A program made the position numbers and the translations under genes. This document shows positions 26,701 to 35,926 of a stretch of 64,000 nt of DNA, in pieces. The notes beneath the pieces were generated by a model that did no database searches, had not been told where the DNA came from, and saw nothing but the letters and a program-made list of their open reading frames with translations. The stretch spans positions 6,046,367-6,110,366 of the forward strand of contig NZ_CP124543.1 of assembly GCF_029953635.1 (NCBI RefSeq), written 5' to 3'. Numbering within the stretch: position 1 is the first letter of the stretch; each line of letters begins with the position of its first letter. This DNA comes from Halotia branconii CENA392 (lineage in GTDB: Bacteria; Cyanobacteriota; Cyanobacteriia; Cyanobacteriales; Nostocaceae).

Positions 26701-28159
26701 CCACCTTTGCCAGTTCCCAAAAGTTGTTAATCATCTGTTGACGATCAACTTTTGCTGCCATTTCGTCAAAGCCATCGAAAATTAGCAGCAATTTACCCAT
26801 GCGGTTAAGTTGGTCAAAAACTTCGCTGTTGATGCGAATATTATGTTGGGTAAAAAAGAATCCTGCCAAAACATTCTCCACATTTATCGCTTTGGCAAAG
26901 TCACGCAAGGTAATTACTAAAGGAAGACGAGGACGTTCAACACCGCGTTTTTGAGCATCGCGGTAACGTTGCAGTGCAGTCCAAGCATAGTGAAAGACAA
27001 ACCAAGTTTTACCTGTACCAAATTCTCCCAAAATGGAAATATGCTCTTTTGCGGGGTCATCAAGCCATAAATCGATATAACCATCAATCCAGCCGTCTTC
27101 TGCTTCATATCGACTCACCCCAATTCGCCGTTTGCTAATTGGGTCAATTTCTTCTTTTGTACAAGCAAGAGGTACATATTTAGTATCAATTTTCCGGCGT
27201 TTGATTTCTGCTTCTAACCTGTCGAGATAGGCATTAAAATTTGCATCCAAGTCAATCAGTTCGTCAAAAGTGAAACAATCAAGGCGATGATTTTCTTCCT
27301 TTTTGACTTCATCCCTTGCAGCGCGGGAAATGCGGCGGGTAGTTACTAACCATCCTTCATCAGTTTTTTGCGCCTCAACAGAGGAACGCAACGCCATGAC
27401 ATCACTCAGTCCCACTTCTCCAGCCACACCACGGATCAGAATGCGGTCATAACTGCGACGTACTGGGATGTTAATTATCCATTCAAAATATTCTTCTGCC
27501 CAGATTTCATATTTTTCAAAGTCATAGCCCAAGGTTTCAAACCATCCTCGCATTTGTTGAGCTAAGGCTATAGCCCTACATTGATTTTCATTTACACTTC
27601 CTGGTAATGCAGGATAATTCTGTGCTGCTAACCTAGCTATTTCTGTGCGAATACCTTCCAGAGTCGGTAATCTATCCAATTGTTCTTGGATACTCGCAAT
27701 TCTGTTATGCAGAGAACCGATTTTCTGGTTCATCAACACATCAGCAGGTGTGCGGCTACGTTTCGCCACTTCGATAAATACCGTCGCAAATTCAGCTACC
27801 TCTCGCCTGACATCAAGCTCTAAACTTCTAATATCATCGCCCAATGCAAAGGCATCGAGAAAAGCATCAACCTCAGACAGCAGAATTGCAGGGTTATTGT
27901 GGTCTAATGCTGTGCGAAAAGCTTGTTTAATTGCTTCTTGTCGAAATAATTCCAGTAATGGTTTTGGTTTGCCAACACCGTACTCCACTAAGGCATAGGC
28001 GTAAACACCACTAAAATCAGCTGGTGGATGCTCTGGATCTAGGTTAAATTGCTGGAGTAATTTAATTACTGTCTCACTCCGCAGAATTTTTTCTTTAATC
28101 AAAGGATTGGCAATGCTAGTTATGGCGTTAAAAACCAGATCCAGATTAATCAAGCTCAT
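23723..28159 (-). CDS. STAND ATPase: N-terminal helical/REase-like region, NACHT, 14 WD40 repeats
   Basis: 1478 residues. Residues 1-190 are helical and unassigned. Residues about 200-305 resemble the end of an Mrr-type restriction-nuclease fold (GWLVTTRRISRAARDEV then RLDCFTFDELIDL), but the place of the usual catalytic Q-x-K reads ILIRGVAGEVG, so nuclease residues look lost. NACHT follows: Walker A GEFGTGKTW (about 378-386), Walker B LLLIFDGFDEM, VILTCRTEHF. A short pentapeptide-like stretch (near 860) precedes 14 WD40 repeats, enough for two seven-bladed propellers. The ATG has GGAG seven bases upstream. Such proteins sense a ligand by the propeller and oligomerise; defence against phage is a common role (inference). 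Confidence 0.88.
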   Translation of the reverse strand: MSLINLDLVFNAITSIANPLIKEKILRSETVIKLLQQFNLDPEHPPADFSGVYAYALVEYGVGKPKPLLELFRQEAIKQAFRTALDHNNPAILLSEVDAFLDAFALGDDIRSLELDVRREVAEFATVFIEVAKRSRTPADVLMNQKIGSLHNRIASIQEQLDRLPTLEGIRTEIARLAAQNYPALPGSVNENQCRAIALAQQMRGWFETLGYDFEKYEIWAEEYFEWIINIPVRRSYDRILIRGVAGEVGLSDVMALRSSVEAQKTDEGWLVTTRRISRAARDEVKKEENHRLDCFTFDELIDLDANFNAYLDRLEAEIKRRKIDTKYVPLACTKEEIDPISKRRIGVSRYEAEDGWIDGYIDLWLDDPAKEHISILGEFGTGKTWFVFHYAWTALQRYRDAQKRGVERPRLPLVITLRDFAKAINVENVLAGFFFTQHNIRINSEVFDQLNRMGKLLLIFDGFDEMAAKVDRQQMINNFWELAKVVVPGAKVILTCRTEHFPEAKEGRALLNAELQASTKKLTGETPQFEVLELEKFNDEQIRACLSYQAEAATVEQVLSNPQLLDLARRPVMTDLILEALPDIEAGKPVDMSRVYLYAVRRKMERDIKAERTFTSLADKLYFLCELSWEMLSNDQMSLNYRLFPERIRRLFGSSVQEEKDLDHWHYDMMAQTMLVRNADGDYTPAHRSLLEFFVAYKFAAELGALASDFTELAQGRSLVDKTVAPVDYTWSGYFSRQGSGEAIALLKEFRSESLDKLRETFGKAPLTKAVMDLLLPMLANNESLIKVIEATRGKTEDEAGYVGGNAATLAVKVDKGALEGKDFSCVVINSADLTYASLRDVTFAQANLINSLFAETFGSILSVAFNPDSSLLATGHESDGIVHLWHVSTGKEILTLEGHQTAVWSVSFSPIEKILATGGYDHRIKIWDLHNGKCLKTLTENDSWLRSVSFSPNGKILASGSTNKIIRLWDIHTGECLKTLTGHTKTVLSVSFSSDNQILASGSSDKTIRLWNVNTGECLKILHGHNYLVESVAFSPDNQILASGSADKTIRLWNVNTGECLKTLHAHDIWINSVVFSPDGQTLASGGGDQTVKLWNFHTGKCLKTLLGHTSSVWSVAFSSNGKTLASGSRDQTLRFWNVDTGECLRIFQGYNNAVRSIAFSPDGQSLVSGGNDQIVKIWDVKTGKCLKLTQEQTDLIRSVAFSSDSKMIASGGHDRTVRLWKSDTGECLKIMQGHHDWVRSVIFSPDCQFLASSSGDGTVKLWNTLTGECFKTFQGLNGGVLSIAFSPDGQFLVSGGLDQTVRLWHIHTGSCQMTLKGHTNWVRSVVFSSNSQFLASSGDEAMIRLWDLNSRQCLKTLQHESIGVHSIALSAEDEMLASGSFDNTIRLWDVNSGKCLKILQGHTQWITSVNFSPDRKTLASSSGDGTIKFWDIKTGDCIKTLSDRPYERMNITGVKGLTEADKATLKALGAVEDGE

Positions 28160-28332
28160 GAGGAGACTCCGAAAGCACAGAGCTATATTGCTAACTAAGG
28201 GTTAATTACTATTAAAAATGAAGTATTGCTAAAAAAAGTTTTATTTTATACTTTTTCAATCATTCTCGGAAGAATATAGTCAGGTAATTCTGGCAGTTTG
28301 CGGATTGATTAGATTAAGACTTAATCGCTTTT

Positions 28333-29271
28333 TTAGTCTGAGTGACGATTTTGTCCAAAGTAGGGAGTACCTAAAGCATTAGGCGGTGTAGATTTGCCCA
28401 TAAATCCAGCTAATGCCAATAAAGCGATCGCATAAGGTAGCATGACTAAAAATTGGTAAGGTACATTTGCCCCTAATGCCTGGATTCGCAGTTGTAAAGC
28501 TTCTGTAGCCCCAAACAGCAAACAAGCTAAAGCACTACCTATAGGATGCCATCTGCCAAAAATTAATGCTGCGATCGCAATAAATCCTTTACCTGCACTC
28601 ATCCCTTCGGCAAAAAATCTTACCTGTACCAGAGCTAAATAAGCACCTCCTAAACTTGCAAGAGTGCCACTAATTATCACAGCGATATAACGGACAAATA
28701 ATACGGAAATTCCTGCCGTGTCAGCAGCTTGAGGAGATTCACCTACTGCCCGCAATGTCAGTCCAAAGCTAGTTTTAAACAAAATGTATGTAGTTAAAAT
28801 AACTAAGATAAATAACAAATATACTAAAAAATCCTTCTGAAATATTAGTGGACCGATTAGAGGAATGTTGGCTAAACCAGGAATAATAATTGTCCCAATT
28901 CCAGGTAACTGCTGCGTACTACTGCCACTAAACACTAACCGAGCCAAAAACGATGTTAATCCAGCTGCAACAAGATTAATTGCTAGCCCAGATACCAATT
29001 GATCGACACGCAAAGTTACACATAAAAAAGCATGAAGTAGTCCGACTAATCCCCCAGCAATTAAGGATGCAAGGATACCAAGCCAGGGATTATTAGTGTA
29101 GAAAGTAGCCACAGCGCTAGTAAAAGTACCAGTAAGCAACATTCCTTCTAAGGCGATATTTAACACTCCTGATCGTTCCGAGTACAATCCTCCAAGAGCT
29201 GCAAATGTTAAGGGAACGGCTAGACGTAAAGTAGCTATTAAGTAATCAGAAAAGAAGTTGAGATGATTCAT
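28333..29271 (-). CDS. nucleoside-type ABC transporter permease (second)
   Basis: About 312 residues, polytopic, of the branched BPD_transp_2 family (YufQ/NupQ/RnsD type): LRLAVPLTFAALGGLYSERS near the N-terminus, NIALEGMLL, and RAVGESPQAADTAGI in the cytoplasmic loop that contacts the ATPase. A longer frame begins at TTG 29313, but ATG 29271 gives the usual N-terminus. With the permease just upstream it forms the heterodimeric pore of a BMP-dependent importer for nucleosides. Last gene of the cluster. Confidence 0.88.
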   Translation of the reverse strand: MNHLNFFSDYLIATLRLAVPLTFAALGGLYSERSGVLNIALEGMLLTGTFTSAVATFYTNNPWLGILASLIAGGLVGLLHAFLCVTLRVDQLVSGLAINLVAAGLTSFLARLVFSGSSTQQLPGIGTIIIPGLANIPLIGPLIFQKDFLVYLLFILVILTTYILFKTSFGLTLRAVGESPQAADTAGISVLFVRYIAVIISGTLASLGGAYLALVQVRFFAEGMSAGKGFIAIAALIFGRWHPIGSALACLLFGATEALQLRIQALGANVPYQFLVMLPYAIALLALAGFMGKSTPPNALGTPYFGQNRHSD

Positions 29272-29346
29272 AAAGTTATTTTTTAATGCAGAGGTTCGCA
29301 GCAGAAAGTGCAAAGTTTCGCAGAGTTTTCTTTGTGTTCCTCTGGG

Positions 29347-30438
29347 TTAAACCTTCGCGTTCCTTTGCGTTTTTACTCTTATCTCTCTTTCGACTGCAAG
29401 ACTAATAGCAATAAATAACACCATAAACCCTTGAATTGCGTAAACTACAGTTATCGGCACACCTGCGCTACGCTGCATCACATTCGCACCACTGCGAAGC
29501 GCTGCAAAAAACAAAGAAGTCAAGACTACACCGATAACACTACCACGACTTAAAAAAGCGATCGCAATAGCATCAAATCCATAACCGGGGGAAACTTGTT
29601 CAAATAGCCGATATTTCAACCCCATCACCTCACAACTCCCAGCTAACCCAGCTAAACCACCTGAACAAGCCATAACCAGCATGATGGTACGTTCAACAGA
29701 TATGTGGGCATAACGGGCGGCAATCGGGTTAAATCCCACTGCCGTAATTTGATAACCTAGAGGCGATCGCACTAATAATACCCATAAAATGCCTGCGGTA
29801 ATTAAACCGAATAAAATCCCAGCATGGGCAAGGCTTTGGGGTAATATTATCGGCAAACGGGCTGTTTTAGCAATTAATGGCGAATAAGGACTAGGCGCAT
29901 CTGTTGCCATTAATGGATTTTGTACAAGGTAGCTAACTAAATTCACAGCGATATAGTTGAGCAACAATGTAGTAATTACCTCATTCACTCCGCGCATGGC
30001 TTTGAGATAACCAGGAATCCAACCCCAAACTGCACCAAAAAAAAATCCTGCCAAAAGTGCTAAGGGGATATGAATCACCGCAGGTAATCCTTGCACATAT
30101 AACCCAATTAAAGTACTTCCCAATGCACCTAGATAAATTTGTCCTTCTCCACCGATATTAAATTGCCCAGCCCGCAACGCCACTAACACGCCTAAACTAG
30201 CGAACAATAGCGGTGTCATTTTGGTGAGGGTGTTACCAAATCCAAAGTAGGTAGAGAGAGATTCTTGAAATAAAATGCTGTATGCGGTGATGGGATTTGC
30301 CCCAGCCATTAGCATGAGGATAGCACCAACAATGAGGGCAGAAACAATCGCAATTAGCGGTGATAGTAGGGGTAGCAATCTAGGATGAATCCGATTAATT
30401 AGTGTCAGCACGAGCCTAACCCAATAGAACGCTTGCAC
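29347..30438 (-). CDS. nucleoside-type ABC transporter permease (first)
   Basis: 363 residues, polytopic; YufP/NupP/RnsC type. Signatures FNIGGEGQIYLGALG and RSPLGYQITAVGFNPIAARYA (coupling loop). Starts with GTG at 30438. It is 18 bp downstream of the Uma2 gene and precedes the second permease, and belongs to the importer whose ATPase and binding lipoprotein lie upstream on the same strand. Confidence 0.88.
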   Translation of the reverse strand: MQAFYWVRLVLTLINRIHPRLLPLLSPLIAIVSALIVGAILMLMAGANPITAYSILFQESLSTYFGFGNTLTKMTPLLFASLGVLVALRAGQFNIGGEGQIYLGALGSTLIGLYVQGLPAVIHIPLALLAGFFFGAVWGWIPGYLKAMRGVNEVITTLLLNYIAVNLVSYLVQNPLMATDAPSPYSPLIAKTARLPIILPQSLAHAGILFGLITAGILWVLLVRSPLGYQITAVGFNPIAARYAHISVERTIMLVMACSGGLAGLAGSCEVMGLKYRLFEQVSPGYGFDAIAIAFLSRGSVIGVVLTSLFFAALRSGANVMQRSAGVPITVVYAIQGFMVLFIAISLAVEREIRVKTQRNAKV

Positions 30439-30456
30439 TGAGGCATAACTAGGAAT

Positions 30457-31083
30457 TTATGTGGTGGTGTTTCCAGCTTGAAAAATCTGCTCGGCGGTTA
30501 AATTCAATTCCGGGAAAGTAGGTGAGATAATGCGATCGCTCCCACGGAACTGTCTGACTTGGTATTCGCCCTCAACTAGTGAATAAATCGATATTGTAGG
30601 CTCTTTGGAATTGCCAATGAACGATTTGCCTGCCAGAGCTAGGTAATCTACAATCCAATACTCTAGAATACCAACTTCTTCATACACACCACGCTTAGTA
30701 TAATAGTCAGTACGCCAATTGGTACTAACTACCTCAATCACCAAAGGAATTGATGCGGACTGAGTAACAGTAGATTCTTTTTTCCACAAAGGTTCATTTA
30801 CCAGATTGGAGCGATTGATTATTAATACATCTGGAGAATAACCGGATTCATTTTCAGGTGGTTTTACGAGTGCTGTTTTTGGTATGAAGTAAGGAAGTTT
30901 AAGCCGATCATATTCGATTGGAATTTTTGTAGCTAAAAATCCTGTGATCTCTTCATGATCGCCCAATAGTTGTGTCATTTCTACAATTACTCCATCATGC
31001 AGTTCATATCGCCCCCCGTCAGGTTTCCACTGTACAAATTCTTCAAAGGTTACTAGCTTGGTTTTAGGTAAAGCTTGAGTCAT
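30457..31083 (-). CDS. Uma2 family (DUF820) putative nuclease
   Basis: 208 residues. PD-(D/E)XK-type fold with GYSPDVLII and PLVIEVVSTNWRTDYYTKRGVYEE, and the terminal region EYWIVDY, all typical of Uma2 proteins. The family is greatly expanded in cyanobacteria; its function is not established. The ATG has AAGGTGACTCT before it. It sits inside the nucleoside transporter cluster between ATPase and permease, in the same direction, most likely a late insertion into the operon. Confidence 0.88.
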   Translation of the reverse strand: MTQALPKTKLVTFEEFVQWKPDGGRYELHDGVIVEMTQLLGDHEEITGFLATKIPIEYDRLKLPYFIPKTALVKPPENESGYSPDVLIINRSNLVNEPLWKKESTVTQSASIPLVIEVVSTNWRTDYYTKRGVYEEVGILEYWIVDYLALAGKSFIGNSKEPTISIYSLVEGEYQVRQFRGSDRIISPTFPELNLTAEQIFQAGNTTT

Positions 31084-31243
31084 AGAGTCACCTTTATGAA
31101 TTTTTTCTGTTTTTAGTGTTGTTGCTAATATAACCTGAGTTTGGAATAAGCTGAAACCTTGATTCTGGCGTTAGTTTGGAAAGCCAGAAAACCTTATTAT
31201 CTTGTCTTAGCAATTAAGATTAAGTCCTTAATCCGAACTGAGG

Positions 31244-32731
31244 TTAATTAATTCCCCCAGCCATCAACAAACCAATATCTTCCACCTTCGCCGTGGCTGC
31301 ATCCAAAATAGCCACAAACTCACCTCTGTAGATTACGGCAATGCGATCGCTCATGGCCATCACTTCTTCTAATTCAGTAGAAATATACAAAATTCCGGCT
31401 CCGCGATCGCGTTCTGTTAAGATTCGAGACTGGACGGCTACTGTCGCCCCGACATCTAACCCCCTGGTGGGTTGCATAGCAATAATTAAAGCTGGTGCTT
31501 GCGCTAGTTCTCGCGCTAAAACTACTTTTTGTTGATTTCCTCCCGAAAGCTGACTTACCTTGACATCAATCCCATTCGCCCGAATATCAAACTCTTGCAT
31601 TGCAACTTGGGCATGATTAGCGATCGCTTCTTGTTGTAACAAAAAACGGCGACAAAATGGTAGATATTTAAAAGCTTTTAAAATCAAATTTTGAGCGATG
31701 CTAAATTGCAACACCAATCCCATTGTTTGCCTATCTTCTGGAATATAGCCTACTAAAGAATTTCTGTGCGTAAACTCAATTTTACCCTGCTTAATAGTCT
31801 GCAAAAGAGCGATGTCTGCGACGGGCTTTGCCAACGCATCAGCTAATTCTCGCTGTCCATTGCCATCGACACCAGCAATTCCTAAAATTTCTCCCGCCCG
31901 TAGTTCAAAAGATACATTATTTACAGCAGGAATATTTCTTTGATTAGTAACTTGTAAATTTTGCACCGACAGGATGATTTCTCCTGGTAATGTAACATTT
32001 TTATTTAACTGTAAAGCTACTTGCCGTCCTACCATCAATGTTGCTAATTGCTGAGGTGTCGCCGATGAAGTTGATGTTGTTGTTACTACCTTTCCCTGGC
32101 GCAAAACTGTGACTGAATCACAAAGATTCATTACCTCTTCTAATTTATGACTAATAAAAATGATTGCATTTCCTGCGGCTGCCAATTGACGCAAGATAAC
32201 AATTAATGATTCTACTTCTGGCGGTGTCAAAACTGCTGTAGGTTCATCAAGAATCAACAACTTTGCTCGACGATAGAGAACTTTGAGAATTTCTACCCGT
32301 TGTTGTGTCCCAACAGACAAACTTTCAACTTTGGCAGTGGGGTCAATTTCTAATCCATAAACTTGGGATAATGCGGCGATTTCTTGCTGTTTATCTTGTA
32401 AATTTAGCCACCAAGTTTTCTGCGTTCCTAAGATGATATTTTCTGTAACAGTCAAGTTTGGCACAAGCATGAAGTGTTGGTGAATCATCCCAATGCCTAA
32501 TTTCATTGCCTTATTTGGTGAGGTAATTTTCATTGGTTGCTCTTGGAGATAAATTTCACCAGCATCGGGTTGATAAAGTCCACTAATAATATTCATTAAA
32601 GTACTCTTACCTGCACCATTTTCCCCTAATATTGCATGGATAGTTCCAGATGCAACAGAGAGATTGATATTGTCGTTAGCAATAAAAGACCCAAAGCGTT
32701 TAGTAATATTGTTTAAGCGTAAATAGTTCAT
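31244..32731 (-). CDS. ABC importer ATP-binding protein, nucleoside/simple-sugar type
   Basis: 495 residues with two ABC domains in tandem, as in YufO/NupO/RbsA. First domain: Walker A GENGAGKST, signature SVGTQQRVE, Walker B LLILDEPTAVLTP. The second has a degenerate Walker A (GVDGNGQRELADAL) but an intact signature LSGGNQQKVVLARE and MQPTRGLDVGAT, which is normal for this family. It drives the two permeases downstream with the BMP lipoprotein upstream. Confidence 0.93.
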   Translation of the reverse strand: MNYLRLNNITKRFGSFIANDNINLSVASGTIHAILGENGAGKSTLMNIISGLYQPDAGEIYLQEQPMKITSPNKAMKLGIGMIHQHFMLVPNLTVTENIILGTQKTWWLNLQDKQQEIAALSQVYGLEIDPTAKVESLSVGTQQRVEILKVLYRRAKLLILDEPTAVLTPPEVESLIVILRQLAAAGNAIIFISHKLEEVMNLCDSVTVLRQGKVVTTTSTSSATPQQLATLMVGRQVALQLNKNVTLPGEIILSVQNLQVTNQRNIPAVNNVSFELRAGEILGIAGVDGNGQRELADALAKPVADIALLQTIKQGKIEFTHRNSLVGYIPEDRQTMGLVLQFSIAQNLILKAFKYLPFCRRFLLQQEAIANHAQVAMQEFDIRANGIDVKVSQLSGGNQQKVVLARELAQAPALIIAMQPTRGLDVGATVAVQSRILTERDRGAGILYISTELEEVMAMSDRIAVIYRGEFVAILDAATAKVEDIGLLMAGGIN

Positions 32732-32919
32732 GTTTGCAAAACTGATAGCTCGTAGTGAAAACTTTAGTCTTTAAAATGTCGGCTAAAGTCTTCACCACAA
32801 AAGTTTTTTAGTATAGTCTGCTAAACCTATTACAGTACAGTACAGCGTAAACAAACCACCTGTTTTAAAAATCGCCAAAAAACTTGCCCTATAAGCTTTT
32901 TGACTTCTGCCCTGCGGTA

Positions 32920-33963
32920 CTATGTTGTTTTCTTCACGCAACGCGTATCCTTACCAGCCTCTTTGCAGTCTTCAAAAACGATTTTTTTATTAACAATCTC
33001 TTGCTTTGCATTCAATGCCTTTTGCTTAACCACTTCCGGCACAATTGCCCCAAATTTACCTAAAAATAATATATCTGGTCTTTCTAAACCAATTGTATAT
33101 ATTTGTCCTTTGATTTGTTTTTGTTTGACTAGTTCTGCTATGTAAACTATAGCTAAATCTAAGCGTTTCACTGCGCTAGTTAAAATAGCTTTTGGTGCAA
33201 CATCTAATTGATCCTTAGTGTTACCAAAAGCATATACTCCTTTTTCGGCTGCTGTTTGTAAGACTGCGGCTGAAGCATTATCTAACCATTGATAGATGAC
33301 ATCAGCACCAGAAGAAATTAACGCTAGAGTTGCTTCCTTAGCTTTGGCAACATCATTCCAATCACCCGTAAAAGTAGAAGTAATTTGGATATTTGGTTTA
33401 ACAGACTTTGCCCCTAATTCAAATCCCCGCAGTTCTCCCTCGGTAGCAGGAAACTTCTCTCCAGCAATATAAGCTAATTTATTAGATTTAGTCATAGAAG
33501 CACCGATTATGCCACATAAATAACTAGCTTGTAGGTGATCTATTCGTAAAGAAGCAATATTCTCAGCTTTGAGATTACCATTTACTCCCACAAAAAATGT
33601 GTTGGGGAATTGTGAGGCGACTTGTTCAATTGCAGCATCAAATTGTCCGCCATGCGCGAAGATGAGATTGTAGCCTTTACGAGCAAAATCTGTTAATACT
33701 TCTGTTTGATCTGCTTGTGCTACTTTTTCTACATAGGCGGTTTCTGCACCTAGCTTTTGTTTTGCTAGATTGATTCCTTCATAACCAGATTGATTCCAGC
33801 CTTTATCGGTAATTGTACCAGGCAGAGCGATCGCTATTTTAAACCCTTCAGTACCACCCGTTGGTGTCGTCGGCTGATTACTGCAAGCTTGCACCACTAA
33901 GCTAGTAGTAAACGCGGCTGAACCAAACAAGATAAATTCACGCCGACTAAAGTTTGTTGTCAT
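32920..33963 (-). CDS. BMP family substrate-binding lipoprotein
   Basis: 347 residues. The N-terminus has a twin-arginine motif (SRREFILFG) and a lipobox ending LVVQAC, so it is probably a Tat-exported lipoprotein. The body is the Bmp/Med fold: GFKIAIALPGTITDKGWNQS, FVGVNGN, GAKSVKPNIQI. Members bind purine nucleosides. First gene of the cluster: binding protein, ATPase, Uma2, permease, permease. Ligand by family knowledge only. Confidence 0.9.
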   Translation of the reverse strand: MTTNFSRREFILFGSAAFTTSLVVQACSNQPTTPTGGTEGFKIAIALPGTITDKGWNQSGYEGINLAKQKLGAETAYVEKVAQADQTEVLTDFARKGYNLIFAHGGQFDAAIEQVASQFPNTFFVGVNGNLKAENIASLRIDHLQASYLCGIIGASMTKSNKLAYIAGEKFPATEGELRGFELGAKSVKPNIQITSTFTGDWNDVAKAKEATLALISSGADVIYQWLDNASAAVLQTAAEKGVYAFGNTKDQLDVAPKAILTSAVKRLDLAIVYIAELVKQKQIKGQIYTIGLERPDILFLGKFGAIVPEVVKQKALNAKQEIVNKKIVFEDCKEAGKDTRCVKKTT

Positions 33964-34260
33964 ACCTTACCTTCAAATAGATAGTTATTTTAGTTATTTC
34001 AACACTCTAAAGTCGTAGGTGGTTTTTTGGAAATAATTTCTCTTGAATTTCTCAATCAAGGCACAAAAATCTATCTTCTCAAATAAGTTATCTTGACAGC
34101 GCAGGGATAATTGGAGTGTTATTTGTTACCGTTTTTTAGCGCTTGTGTTATTTTGAAGTCTTAATCACTTCATTTGTGCAGTATAGGCTTGTAACAAATA
34201 GCACTAAAAAAAAGCTATAAAGCTACCATTGAAGGGGAACAAAAATTTCCGCACTCAAGT
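33964..34260. other. divergent promoter region
   Basis: 297 bp between the BMP lipoprotein and the nucleotidyltransferase, transcribed away from each other. AT-rich; no riboswitch structure or repeat recognised. Confidence 0.4.
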
Positions 34261-35055
34261 ATGGATATTCGCGTACCAGAATGTGTTCGTCCAGTGTTAG
34301 CTGATTATTTATTGTCACTAAAAACCGAACTCCCTAATCTGATAGATGCTTGTTATATTCACGGTTCTATTGCACTTGATGCATTCAATCGACACTTTAG
34401 TGATATTGATTTTATTACCATTCTCGCGCGACGAGCTACAGCACAAGAAGTAGAAAAACTCAAAGCGGTTCATCAGCAGGTAGAAATGCTTTACCCCGAA
34501 TGGAAACTAGAAGGAAGCTATTTACAATGGGAAGACTTAGGGCGGGAGCAACAAGAAATTGTCCCCTATCCCTATTACCATGACGGCGTTCTGCGTTCTG
34601 CTGGTTATCATGATGTGAACCTTGTCACTTGGTGGGTGTTGAAGCATCGAGGTATTTCCATTATGGGACTTTCACCACAGACCCTTGCATTTACAGTCGA
34701 TGGGAATCTGCTGCGGACAAATATTCAGGAAAATCTCAACAGCTATTGGGTGAGTTGGACACGTCAGCCAAACAAAATAGCATATTTAGTAACGGATAGT
34801 GGTATTCAGTGGGCTGTGCTTGGCATTCTCAGACTGTTTTACACGTTGAGGGAGCATGATATCACCTCAAAAACCGAGGCTGGTCGATATGCATTGGTGC
34901 ATCTTCCAACACAATGGCATCGGCTGATTACTGAAGCAATTAACCTCCGCTCAAATCGGCACGGCTCCTGCTACCGTAGTAGAGTGAATCGGGCTATTGA
35001 GGCAGTACGTTTTTTGCGATACGTAATTAATGTATGTAACAAGCAAGCGCCGTGA
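34261..35055 (+). CDS. aminoglycoside nucleotidyltransferase-like protein (AadA/ANT family)
   Basis: 264 residues. The polymerase-beta-type motif is HGSIALDAFNRHFSDIDFI (Gly-Ser then paired Asp residues), followed by the AadA-type C-terminal helical domain (WAVLGILRLFYTL, SKTEAGRYAL). Family members adenylylate streptomycin or spectinomycin, but chromosomal homologs may act on other small molecules. The gene is upstream of a DCC protein on the same strand with a 68-bp gap. I see no mobile-element signature such as an attC site, so it does not look like a recent cassette. Confidence 0.82.
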   Translation: MDIRVPECVRPVLADYLLSLKTELPNLIDACYIHGSIALDAFNRHFSDIDFITILARRATAQEVEKLKAVHQQVEMLYPEWKLEGSYLQWEDLGREQQEIVPYPYYHDGVLRSAGYHDVNLVTWWVLKHRGISIMGLSPQTLAFTVDGNLLRTNIQENLNSYWVSWTRQPNKIAYLVTDSGIQWAVLGILRLFYTLREHDITSKTEAGRYALVHLPTQWHRLITEAINLRSNRHGSCYRSRVNRAIEAVRFLRYVINVCNKQAP

Positions 35056-35123
35056 AATATCTCACCCCCGTTCTGGAGGCGTTACGCTTTATATAAGGAA
35101 ATAAATTTAGTTAAGACCCCAAA

Positions 35124-35633
35124 ATGTCCTCACCACAAATCCCATCCTATGCTTGTGACAACTCTCTAGACCAGCCTTTATCCACTCTGCCGTCTTGGAA
35201 AATCAAACTGCTGTATGACGGTCAATGTCCCTTGTGTCTGCGTGAGGTTAACTTTTTGAAGAACCGGGACGCGGGTCGCGGGCTGGTGGCGTTTGTAGAT
35301 ATTGCAGCTGATGACTACAATCCCCAAGCGCATGGCAATGTTGACTATGAAACTGCAATGGGGCGTATTCATGCTGTGTTGCCAGACGGAACGCTAGTTA
35401 AAAATGTTGAGGTTTTCCGTCGCATTTATGAAATTCTGGGGATGGGTTGGGTCTATGCTGCAACTTCCTTACCAGTTATTGGTGCTATTGCCGACTTCCT
35501 ATATAGGGTTTGGGCAGATTGGCGACTTTTCCTCACCCGACGACCAGATTTAGCGACTATTGTACAGGAGCGTTCTTCTCGACAAGCTTGCCAGACCCAA
35601 AACCGTTGTCGCTTAATAGATGGAGATGACTAA
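35124..35633 (+). CDS. DCC family thiol-disulfide oxidoreductase-like protein (DUF393)
   Basis: 169 residues. YDGQCPLCLREVNFLKNRD carries the DxxC-x-x-C motif naming the family; VFRRIYEILG and the Trp-rich C-terminal region complete the DUF393 pattern. Predicted to be thioredoxin-like, with a weakly hydrophobic C-terminal half; substrates are unknown. It follows the nucleotidyltransferase gene and may share its transcript. Confidence 0.85.
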   Translation: MSSPQIPSYACDNSLDQPLSTLPSWKIKLLYDGQCPLCLREVNFLKNRDAGRGLVAFVDIAADDYNPQAHGNVDYETAMGRIHAVLPDGTLVKNVEVFRRIYEILGMGWVYAATSLPVIGAIADFLYRVWADWRLFLTRRPDLATIVQERSSRQACQTQNRCRLIDGDD

Positions 35634-35926
35634 ACCCAGTTTCACAATAAACTTGTCCGTAAATTTATAACTCAGTCTGTACAAGGGTTTTAAAGGATGC
35701 TTATATGTCATCGCTCAACATAGCAATCAGAGTTTGTGATAGTTGATGATAGTTTTTTCAATAAACTTAACCCGATCGCTTAAGCCAGCAGATCGCGCCT
35801 TGGCTCTTGCTTTGGCAACTAGATTGGGGTCTTTTTCAATACCAACAGCCTGGATATTATAACGTTTTGCCAGAGCGATCACGCTGTTTCCTAACCCAGC
35901 AGCCAGTTCTAAAACTGTTTCATCAG

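Noticed and set aside
34261..35055. Recently acquired antibiotic-resistance cassette
   Set aside because: AadA-like motif is real, but there is no attC site, integrase or compositional break; it looks like a resident chromosomal homolog.
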